Source: Bacteroidales bacterium (lineage in GTDB: Bacteria; Bacteroidota; Bacteroidia; Bacteroidales; UBA932). From it: 64,000 nucleotides of DNA. The translations under genes were made by a program, and so were the position numbers. Positions 9,617-17,242 of the stretch are shown in pieces (position 1 is the first letter of the stretch; the number at the start of each line of letters is the position of its first letter). The notes beneath the pieces are model-generated. The model made no database searches. It saw only the letters and a list, made by a program, of their open reading frames with translations, and was not told where the DNA came from. Location of the stretch: positions 60,191-124,190 of the forward strand of contig SUYR01000004.1 in NCBI GenBank assembly GCA_015060335.1. Direction: 5' to 3'.

Positions 9617-10405
9617 TTAAGCTTCTGGAGTCGGAACAACAGTACCTTCGAGAGGATCGATTGTCTCTGAAACTTCGATCGTTTCTGAGATTACGCCGTC
9701 AACAAGAATCTCAACTAAGATCTTACCATTGGTAGAAGAATTAGAGAAATTGATCTGAGTCCACTTCTTTGCTACGGTCACAGTAGCCTCAGGATCTGAA
9801 TATGTCTTCTTGGTACCATCGGAGAGAGTGACAGTAAGTGTCCAGGTTATACTCTTTCCTGCAGAATAATATGCACCATTCTCTTCAGTATGTCCCCATG
9901 CCATTGGCAAAGCTCGATTACCATCCGTAATTGTTATTTCAGCAGCTGAGAAGACACCTTCAGTAAATGAATTAGCAACAGTCACTCTTGAGTTGATTGC
10001 CTCACAAGTAACTTCTGCTGTATTCTCAATACCTGCCTTAACTGTAAAGTCAACAGATCCGGCAACTCTGACTGCACCGTTAGCACCAGCCGGCGCAGCC
10101 TCTTCCTCCGTAAGATTTTCAACATAGAGAGTATATGTTCCTGCAGGCTGCGTGAGATCATCTGTGGTCATTTTACTAAATTCGCGAGTCCACTTAACTG
10201 TCTCCCCCTGCTTAAGGGTAATATTATAGTTTGGAAGTTCCGCTCCATCGGGCTGCTCTGCTGCCTTTGTAACAACCATCTCAGTATCAGCGGTGATACC
10301 CAGATTGATGTAGCCGAATCCGTCAGAAGGAGCTACTTCGATAACGTTTTTGTTGCAAGCTGCCATTGCTACAAGGGCAGCTGCAAAAAGGATTGTCTTT
10401 TTCAT
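9617..10405 (-). CDS. Single-domain DUF4493-type surface lipoprotein
   Basis: 262 aa. Signal peptide ending MAAC (Cys17), then 'GYINLGITADTEMVVTKA' with Lys47, the clearest example in the window of the G-x-hydrophobic strand followed by T-K-A. The domain continues with 'TWTLTVTLSDGTKKTYSD' and a tail 'IDPLEGTVVPTPEA' rich in Pro, Val and Thr. The ATG at 10405 is fixed by the signal peptide. Spacing to the neighbours is 12 and 27 bases. Likely a repeated structural subunit of the surface system; a purely accessory role cannot be excluded. Confidence 0.85.
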   Translation of the reverse strand: MKKTILFAAALVAMAACNKNVIEVAPSDGFGYINLGITADTEMVVTKAAEQPDGAELPNYNITLKQGETVKWTREFSKMTTDDLTQPAGTYTLYVENLTEEEAAPAGANGAVRVAGSVDFTVKAGIENTAEVTCEAINSRVTVANSFTEGVFSAAEITITDGNRALPMAWGHTEENGAYYSAGKSITWTLTVTLSDGTKKTYSDPEATVTVAKKWTQINFSNSSTNGKILVEILVDGVISETIEVSETIDPLEGTVVPTPEA

Positions 10406-10432
10406 AATGGTTATAAATCTTATTTGTTTATG

Positions 10433-11200
10433 TTAAATATACGGATTGAATTCACTTGGTACTTCTACCTGATTGTCGATTGACGCGTCAACTGTCACGT
10501 TCGGCAGGAGCTGGCCGTTTTCAAGATTGACTTTCACGAGCAGCAGGACATTATTCTTTGCCTCTACAGTCACGCTCTTGTCAATATTGACTTCTTTGGT
10601 CACTCCACCTGCACTGAATGTACCTGTTATGGTATATTCCACAGTCGAAGGATTAAACCATGTCTCCGTCTCCACTCCAACTGCCGTCTGATCTATCTCG
10701 ATATTACGGCCATTTGGAGAAAGAACTACCTTCAGATCAGTGAAACGTCCCTGAGTGGATGCATCAAATGCTACTGCAACTCTTGCATTTGCCACTGTAC
10801 AGTTGACTGTAGCAGTCTGCGAAAGAGCTTCTGCTGAAAGTGTGATGTCCGCACTACGTCCATATAGACGCTTCATGCCTCTTCCTTCTTCGGCAGCTGC
10901 CGCTGTGCAGTTTTCCGCAGTCACATAATAGGTGCCGAGGGTAAGTCTCTGAGCCTCGAATTCGTTGAACGCCTTCTCATATACCGGGGCGTCTGACGAA
11001 TCGAAGATTCTCACTGTGTAATTCTTTGCCTGGTCTGAAGCAGGGTCAAGAGTCTCAGGAGCTTTGGTAACGACTTCCACAGAAGGCTCCCCTGTCAATG
11101 CAACAGAAAGTTCTCCATACTGAAGCGGAGTCTGTGTTTCCGTGTTACATGCAACAGCCATCAGTACCAAGGCTGCTGCTGTCAAGATCTTATTTGTCAT
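10433..11200 (-). CDS. Single-domain DUF4493-type surface lipoprotein
   Basis: Start placed at the ATG at 11200, which gives a clean signal peptide MTNKILTAAALVLMAVAC (Cys18) and sits one base from the upstream stop. The track's ATG at 11230 would overlap the upstream gene by 29 bases and add a poor N-terminus. 255 aa. VVTKA motif with Lys46, then one DUF4493-like domain ('FEAQRLTLGTYYVTAENC', 'LYGRSADITLSAEALS', 'ARVAVAFDASTQGRF') and a short tail. Typical small subunit of the cluster. Confidence 0.85.
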   Translation of the reverse strand: MTNKILTAAALVLMAVACNTETQTPLQYGELSVALTGEPSVEVVTKAPETLDPASDQAKNYTVRIFDSSDAPVYEKAFNEFEAQRLTLGTYYVTAENCTAAAAEEGRGMKRLYGRSADITLSAEALSQTATVNCTVANARVAVAFDASTQGRFTDLKVVLSPNGRNIEIDQTAVGVETETWFNPSTVEYTITGTFSAGGVTKEVNIDKSVTVEAKNNVLLLVKVNLENGQLLPNVTVDASIDNQVEVPSEFNPYI

Positions 11201-11201
11201 G

Positions 11202-12836
11202 TTATAAAATATTTTTGAACACTTGTTCATATTCTTCTTCTGTCAGTTCTGTAGGATCATATACAAGTTCGAATTCATCAAGCTTCAGTACAGATCCCTT
11301 TCCTCCTGTAAAATAATCGCCATATCGGCTTGCGGCACCTACGATGACAATATATTTCGGTGTCCTGCTGTTTCTATAAACAAGAGGGATGGTAAATTTC
11401 ACATAGTCCGAATCTTCCTTGTCAGATACCAGCGAGCCATGTGCAATTATGTTCTTGTCGTTGTCAAAATCGACAAACTGCTTCTTGGATGTGTTGATAT
11501 GGAATCTGTCGTCCCAATCCGTCAGAAGTATCTGGATCTGACACTGGTCTGTCTGTCCCTGAAGGTCTTTATAAGGATCCTTTACCATATCTACTGTCTT
11601 TGGAGAATATTTGTAATACCCTCTCAAAGCCAACGGGCGTGCCGAAAAAAGATAGCCCCAGTCAAGTTCTGCTCCAAGTCCAGCAACCTTTGCAAACTGT
11701 CCCACGTAGATATTTCCTGCAGCAAGCAGTCCCATTGCCGTGGTGGTCTCCAGACGTGCGGCCTTACCTTTTACCACATCCGAATCTTCCGGAGTTGTAG
11801 GTACTGTACCAAGACCTGCTGTTCCAGGATTTGCTGAATCCCATACATAGTTGTCCGGACCAGAGTTCGGCATCCATGCAGTTCCATCCTGATACCACTC
11901 GTCGAAACTCAGATTGGCAATCTGCTGAGCTGTGCCTGTCTGAAAGACGGTCTCGTCTGATGTCTCCACACCATTGGTAAGACGGACTGCATATGCAGTA
12001 TTTTCCTCAAGACCAGTAAGTTCTGCCTTTACCACAGTACCGGTTACCTTGATATCGTCCCAGACTGTCCATTCGGTATCGGATTCCTTCCTATATTCCA
12101 AAGAAGGGGTTCCCTGACCGTTTGTCACACCGTTCACAAAAGCAGAGAATGTCCATGGATCGACAGAATCCACTGCAACTGCTACTGCTTTCTGAAGGAA
12201 CTTGACAGACCATTCGATATACTGTCCGTCATACTCTACTGTAAAATAGCGCATCAGGACACAGTCCAGCGTCATAGGGAACTTGCAGACTTCCATCAGA
12301 GGCTTGCTTTCACCGTTTACCGAGATAAAGCCTGTAGTGGATGAGATTACCGAGCCTTCCGGCTCCAGCTTCATATCATTGATAGTGACAGTCTGAAGGG
12401 ACTGGTTATCTGTGACATACACATAGGCGATCTTCTTGAGTGGATCGATATCCGCTTCTCCCACCTGATTGTCACATTTGATATATCTGTCAATCGGCTG
12501 CACTGCTGATATCGTCCATTCGACATCCTTATAGACGCGAAGGACAAATTTCACAGGAGAAGTCAGATCGAGGACCTTTGGCATGCCTCCAATAATCTCA
12601 GCATCATTTGCAGTAGAATAGGAAAGGACCTTTACTGCAGAAATATCTGCTGTCTCGCCAAGGACTATCTCAATTGTAGCAGCTGACGGATCTATAGTGA
12701 CAGACTCCTGTCCTTCTACTTCAAATGCTACAAAGTCCGGCGAGAGTCTCGGATACGAGAGGTCATTCTCTATACACGAACTGAAAGCAGCAAGACAGAG
12801 AATACTGAAAATATATGTAAATATCCTTTTCATCAT
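11202..12836 (-). CDS. PCMD-domain surface lipoprotein (candidate tip protein)
   Basis: 544 aa with lipobox FSSC (Cys21). Unlike its neighbours it lacks the T-K/R-A site: the N-terminus reads 'IENDLSYPRLSPDFVAF' and continues as Ig-like modules (about 25-230) and a fibronectin-III-like module (about 230-315, 'ELTGLEENTAYAVRL'). Residues 315-530 match the pattern of the PCMD (putative carbohydrate metabolism) domain: 'NLSFDEWYQDGTAWMPNS', 'GYYKYSPKTVD', 'LTDWDDRF' and 'VLKLDEFELVYD'. This C-terminal domain is close to that of the 733-aa paralogue at 13667. Lack of the processing motif fits a capping or tip protein. ATG overlaps the upstream stop by 4 bases. Confidence 0.85.
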   Translation of the reverse strand: MMKRIFTYIFSILCLAAFSSCIENDLSYPRLSPDFVAFEVEGQESVTIDPSAATIEIVLGETADISAVKVLSYSTANDAEIIGGMPKVLDLTSPVKFVLRVYKDVEWTISAVQPIDRYIKCDNQVGEADIDPLKKIAYVYVTDNQSLQTVTINDMKLEPEGSVISSTTGFISVNGESKPLMEVCKFPMTLDCVLMRYFTVEYDGQYIEWSVKFLQKAVAVAVDSVDPWTFSAFVNGVTNGQGTPSLEYRKESDTEWTVWDDIKVTGTVVKAELTGLEENTAYAVRLTNGVETSDETVFQTGTAQQIANLSFDEWYQDGTAWMPNSGPDNYVWDSANPGTAGLGTVPTTPEDSDVVKGKAARLETTTAMGLLAAGNIYVGQFAKVAGLGAELDWGYLFSARPLALRGYYKYSPKTVDMVKDPYKDLQGQTDQCQIQILLTDWDDRFHINTSKKQFVDFDNDKNIIAHGSLVSDKEDSDYVKFTIPLVYRNSRTPKYIVIVGAASRYGDYFTGGKGSVLKLDEFELVYDPTELTEEEYEQVFKNIL

Positions 12837-13657
12837 TTATTCTTCATTCTTGCCTTCCTGCTGTGAGGACCTGTATAGAAATAAAAACTTGTACCGATCT
12901 CGATTGCAAGAGGATTGATGCGGAAGTTTGCGCCACTGGTCTGCATCATACTGTGTTCCACCTGATTACGGGTCTGTTCAACTCTGGTCAGATTGATTCC
13001 GAGAATTCCCACAGCCACTTCTACTGCGACGTTGTCCTGCGCAAAGACACAGATACCTGGAACAAAGTTTATCGATCCGCTTACAGTGGTCTGATATGTT
13101 CCGAACTTATCCTCGCCATCGACTTTCCATGTCTTGGACTCACCGTAACCACCCGTAGCTCTGACTTCGGCAAAGATTGCAAAACGCTTGCTGTTGGCAA
13201 TGGACATGTAGTATCTCATCGTCAAGGAACCGCTGAATGTATGCTTGAGCATGTTGTAATCGGAGATTCCGAAACTCATGTCATCGCCCAACGAAAGAGC
13301 AGCATTACCGAGTCCAAGAGAAGATCTGTCATAATCGAAACGCGCACCGACACTCAGATTGTTGGCTACAAAATATGACACATGCGGTGCCAGACCGAAT
13401 GTGTACATACTGCCTTCAAGACCGTTGATGAGGTCGAAGAGCAATGAGTAGCCGTTGTCATCCGCAGCCCTTCCGAGATCGATTGTATTATAGGAGAAAT
13501 TGACTCCCGCATTAACCGTACCCTTAGGGACAAAGACCGAATTAGACATGCCGATACCTCTGTCGAACGGCTCGACAGGCTCCGTATTCTTACGGGAGCC
13601 TGCCCAGCTGCTCGCAGCTATGCATATCATTATCGATATTGAAAAAATTCTCTTCAT
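12833..13657 (-). CDS. Outer-membrane beta-barrel protein of the surface-polymer locus
   Basis: 274 aa with an SPI signal peptide (MKRIFSISIMICIAASSWAG). No lipobox Cys. The mature part alternates hydrophobic and polar residues in aromatic-rich strands ('GTVNAGVNFSYNTIDLG', 'FGLAPHVSYFVANNLSVGA', 'IEIGTSFYFYTG'), as expected for an 8-12-stranded barrel. It overlaps the following PCMD gene by four bases (ATGA), so the two are probably translationally coupled and may work together. It is the second likely barrel protein in the train after the DUF3575 protein. It could be a secretion pore, an anchor or an assembly factor; the sequence does not decide. Confidence 0.75.
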   Translation of the reverse strand: MKRIFSISIMICIAASSWAGSRKNTEPVEPFDRGIGMSNSVFVPKGTVNAGVNFSYNTIDLGRAADDNGYSLLFDLINGLEGSMYTFGLAPHVSYFVANNLSVGARFDYDRSSLGLGNAALSLGDDMSFGISDYNMLKHTFSGSLTMRYYMSIANSKRFAIFAEVRATGGYGESKTWKVDGEDKFGTYQTTVSGSINFVPGICVFAQDNVAVEVAVGILGINLTRVEQTRNQVEHSMMQTSGANFRINPLAIEIGTSFYFYTGPHSRKARMKNK

Positions 13658-13666
13658 GTCTGAGGT

Positions 13667-15868
13667 TTAGAAAGGACTTACCTTGCTGAATACCTGCTGA
13701 TATTCTGCATCTGTAAGTTCTGCCGGATCGTAAACAAGATTGAATTCATCAACTCTGAGTACCGAACCTACACCACCTGTAAAATAGTCTCCGTAACGGC
13801 TGGCTGCTGCCACAATGACTATATATTTAGGCGTCCTGTTGTTTCTGTACACAAGAGGCAATGTGAATTTCACATATCCGTTGTCATTGTTACCTGAGGT
13901 CAATGAGCCATGTGCGATTATATGCTCGTCATTCTCAAAATCTACAAACTGTTTCTTTGAAGTATTGATACGGAACATTCCATCCCAGTCTGTCAGCAGA
14001 ATCTGGATCTGACACTGGTCTGACTGTCCTGCAAGTCCCTTATAAGGATCCTTGGTCATATCAATGGTCTTAGGAGTGTATTTGTAGTATCCTGTAAGCG
14101 CTATCGGACGAGATGAGAATGAATATCCCCAATCAAGCTCTGCACCGAGGCCGGCTACCTTTGCAAACTTACCGATATAGATATTACCTGCAGCAAGCAT
14201 ACCCATAGCCTTCGATGTCTGAAGTTTGGCTGCCTTGCCCTTCACTACATCAGACTCTTCTGGAGTCGTCGGAACAACACCCAGACCGGCAGTTCCCGGA
14301 TTCGCAGAGTCCCATACATAGGTGCTTGAGCTTGCATTAGGCATCCATGCATCACCATCCTTATACCAGTTGTCAAAGCTGAGGTTAGGAACCATCTGAG
14401 CTGCTGCTGTAGAGAATGTCATCTCCTTGGTCTCCTTGTCTTCTGCAGAAACTGCACGGAATACGTACTCTGTAGAAGGAGCCAGACTGTAAACGACAGT
14501 TGTATATCTGAGTGTTGCAGTATTTACTTCCATCTTTGAAGGATCGATCTCAGTCCACTCGGACTCTGATGCCTTTCTATACTGGAATGTAATGCCTTCC
14601 GGCACCTCCGGTGTAAAGAAACGTCCTTCGAGTTTAGCGAAACATGCCCAACCTGCTGTTGCAGATACAGCTTCTGCGTCAACATCGGAAATCACTTCAA
14701 GAATCAGTTCAAATACATCATAGTGTCCCTTTGCATCAATGACAGTAAACGTCATTTCATATGCTCCGACAGGAAGTCTGGAAATAAAAGATGTTATATC
14801 GACAGCCACTTCTGTCGAGCCCAGAGCCACAGCCTTGGTAATTGCCTGAGATACAACGATACCGGCATTAGTCAGATCGGTTGCAGATGTACCTATAAGT
14901 TCTGCTGACTTAGGAAGTCCAGACTGTTCAAGTACCTCATTGTCATGAGTTATACGCAGACTGCTTACTCCGACAGGTGTACTGAAGTTGAGAACTTTGC
15001 TGATGCTGTTTCCTACAGGTGTAGTCACAGGAACTCCTGACTCTACAGCGAACTCATCATTTGATGACACTTCAGGGAGAGAGCTGTTGTCAAAATCAAG
15101 GATAAGCTTATGCTCAGACTCATCCATAGAGTTGTCAAGAGTGACCTTGATGATGAACGCTCCGTCAGCCGTCTGATCCTCTCCGAGTTCGAAGGTAAGA
15201 TGATAATGCTGCTTAGCCTTCACATCCTCATAAGTCGCTGTATATCTGTACTCTCCTCCTTCTGAATTCTTCAGATAAAGATTCCATGTCAATGTACCTG
15301 TCACAGCAAAATATGCCTCTGCATCCAGTCCTGCCTCGAGTGAGTTTCCGGCCTGTGGTGCATTGCTGAGAACAAGTGCCGAGCCTGTACCGTTTGTTAC
15401 AGACACTTCGTACACATCAAAGTTATCTGAAAAATCCTCAGGAAATTCTACAGAGAATATTGTATTAGCCAAAGAACATGTAAGATCGACGGTATTGATT
15501 CTGTCCGGATAGATCTTCACATCCTTGCTTCCCTCATAATAAGGGTTGTTGAATGCTGCATTAAGGTCTTCGCCATTACTTGCAGTCACAGTATATGTTC
15601 CGATCTGAAGTTTGATCGGATTCTCAGTCGTCACTGTACGGTGGTCTTCTTCAGTTGCCACGGTCTGTCCTGACTGGTTGCTCACATTTACTGCAAACAC
15701 CAGTTCGTCAGCCGCATCAGCCTTGACAATGATATCCTCCGAGAGGTCACTGTCCATCCTGATGCCGAGATATCCGTAGCTGTTATCCTGGATCACTTCC
15801 TGATTACATGATGCCAGAACACCTGCAGAAAGGACGACTGTCATTATATATGAAAGTCTTCTTTTCAT
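13667..15868 (-). CDS. DUF4493 + PCMD two-module surface lipoprotein
   Basis: 733 aa with lipobox LASC (Cys21), 'GYLGIRMDSDLSEDIIVKA' (Lys49) and a DUF4493-like domain to about 240. Next come a second beta domain (about 255-395, 'LILDFDNSSLPEV', 'KVLNFSTPVGVSSLRI') and a fibronectin-III-like module ('YSLAPSTEYVFRAVSA'). The PCMD domain (about 495-725) is nearly the same as in the gene at 11202: shared blocks include 'YVWDSANPGTAGLG', 'SDQCQIQILLTDWD' and 'NTSKKQFVDF'. The N-terminal parts of the two proteins are unrelated, so the PCMD module has been duplicated or exchanged. Probable adhesin or tip component. Confidence 0.85.
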   Translation of the reverse strand: MKRRLSYIMTVVLSAGVLASCNQEVIQDNSYGYLGIRMDSDLSEDIIVKADAADELVFAVNVSNQSGQTVATEEDHRTVTTENPIKLQIGTYTVTASNGEDLNAAFNNPYYEGSKDVKIYPDRINTVDLTCSLANTIFSVEFPEDFSDNFDVYEVSVTNGTGSALVLSNAPQAGNSLEAGLDAEAYFAVTGTLTWNLYLKNSEGGEYRYTATYEDVKAKQHYHLTFELGEDQTADGAFIIKVTLDNSMDESEHKLILDFDNSSLPEVSSNDEFAVESGVPVTTPVGNSISKVLNFSTPVGVSSLRITHDNEVLEQSGLPKSAELIGTSATDLTNAGIVVSQAITKAVALGSTEVAVDITSFISRLPVGAYEMTFTVIDAKGHYDVFELILEVISDVDAEAVSATAGWACFAKLEGRFFTPEVPEGITFQYRKASESEWTEIDPSKMEVNTATLRYTTVVYSLAPSTEYVFRAVSAEDKETKEMTFSTAAAQMVPNLSFDNWYKDGDAWMPNASSSTYVWDSANPGTAGLGVVPTTPEESDVVKGKAAKLQTSKAMGMLAAGNIYIGKFAKVAGLGAELDWGYSFSSRPIALTGYYKYTPKTIDMTKDPYKGLAGQSDQCQIQILLTDWDGMFRINTSKKQFVDFENDEHIIAHGSLTSGNNDNGYVKFTLPLVYRNNRTPKYIVIVAAASRYGDYFTGGVGSVLRVDEFNLVYDPAELTDAEYQQVFSKVSPF

Positions 15869-15894
15869 TTTTTAATAGCTTAGGATAGCAGTGA

Positions 15895-17226
15895 TTAGAT
15901 AGATACGAAAACAACAAGCTGCTCAAGGATTCCGCCTTCCTCATCAGTTACCTTAAGAGTAAACTTATGCTGAGCACCTGGCTCTGGTCCATATATATTG
16001 ATCAGACCTATAAGACTGGTAAGATAGAACGGAACTGTTTCCTTGCCGAGAATCTCATCGCCGAGCGGGAGTCCGAGACCCATACCCGCAAGATTCTCAA
16101 GAAGAGTTGCATCTCCTATCATATCCATAACTGCAGGACCGCTTTCATATGAATCCGCGTATGAGCAAAGAGCTGCGACAGTAGGGCTAAGTGCCTCAGA
16201 ATCGACGATCACCTCAAATGTCTTTACCTTCTTAGGAGCATTGACAACAAGGTCTGCATTGAGATCGTCATCAATATTCATCGGAGCAAACGAAGGATTG
16301 GCTTCCCACACAAGATATGGAGCTGTTGAAGGAGTAGGATCTACAGGCTCGTTTCCTGTGTTGTCGTCATTTCCACCTTCTTCACCTGTATCGTCTCCGC
16401 TGCCGTCTGAAGGCTCGTCACCAGGTACATACTCCTCATCAAAGCCAGGAATCACGATATTCTGGTCAATCTCATTCACATCATGATTGATAGTGATGTT
16501 GATGCCACCGAGTGTACCGGTAACCTTTGCGTCGATATTGAGGACATGGTGGTCAGCCGCCTTTACATCTTCAATGATCATAGTAGCAGAAGCGGATGTA
16601 TTGTCGATCGCTCTATGTCCGTCGATTGTGATGGAAAGAGGAGCAGCAGTAAACCATCCTGCCTCGTTTCCGGTGTAATATGTCTGTCCCTCGATTGCTA
16701 CTGGCTTGAAGTCATCTTCACCTGCATTCTTGTTCCATGAAAGGTTGCCCTTTCCGTTGCTTACGGTTACTGTATAACCTGAAAGCTCCTGAACGAAATT
16801 GTCAGAAAGATTGACTGTGACCTTTACATTTGTTATTGCACAGATCACATCTACTGTTGTCACCTGACCTGTAAGGATCTTGAAGTCCTTTGAGCCTGAA
16901 TAAATAGGCTGGTCGAATGCAGCATGCTCCTTGGAAGCTGAAGATGCTGTGAGAATATAGTCGCCTGAGCCGAGCTCCACGACCTTTCCTCTGATCGAGC
17001 TGAACGGATCATAGGTCTTTGTCCAGTTGTCATATGGACGCTGTATATCGATTACAAGGTCATTTATGATCTCGTCATCTGTAGCTCTTGTCACCACTTC
17101 GTGGAGATTTGACTTGCAGGTAAGGTCAACTGCAAGCGATCCGGTGCCAGTCTGCTCGATGACCTCTCTGTTGCAGCCTGTGAATATTGCTGCTGCAGCT
17201 ATAATAGGGAAAAATATCTTTTTCAT
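15895..17226 (-). CDS. DUF4493-type surface lipoprotein with acidic linker
   Basis: Start placed at the ATG at 17226 (MKKIFFPIIAAAAIFTGC, Cys18); the track's ATG at 17250 overlaps the upstream gene and degrades the signal peptide. 443 aa. VVTRA motif with Arg47, DUF4493-like domain to about 250, then a long low-complexity acidic linker ('EPSDGSGDDTGEEGGNDD', about 270-300, with Thr and Pro) and a C-terminal beta domain ending 'EGGILEQLVVFVSI'. The linker resembles a flexible spacer that would display the C-terminal domain. Confidence 0.85.
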   Translation of the reverse strand: MKKIFFPIIAAAAIFTGCNREVIEQTGTGSLAVDLTCKSNLHEVVTRATDDEIINDLVIDIQRPYDNWTKTYDPFSSIRGKVVELGSGDYILTASSASKEHAAFDQPIYSGSKDFKILTGQVTTVDVICAITNVKVTVNLSDNFVQELSGYTVTVSNGKGNLSWNKNAGEDDFKPVAIEGQTYYTGNEAGWFTAAPLSITIDGHRAIDNTSASATMIIEDVKAADHHVLNIDAKVTGTLGGINITINHDVNEIDQNIVIPGFDEEYVPGDEPSDGSGDDTGEEGGNDDNTGNEPVDPTPSTAPYLVWEANPSFAPMNIDDDLNADLVVNAPKKVKTFEVIVDSEALSPTVAALCSYADSYESGPAVMDMIGDATLLENLAGMGLGLPLGDEILGKETVPFYLTSLIGLINIYGPEPGAQHKFTLKVTDEEGGILEQLVVFVSI

Positions 17227-17242
17227 TTCAATTTTGATTTTT

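Noticed and set aside
11223-11837. 204-aa plus-strand ORF
   Set aside because: Lies opposite the PCMD domain; Cys/Ile-rich composition typical of an antisense frame.
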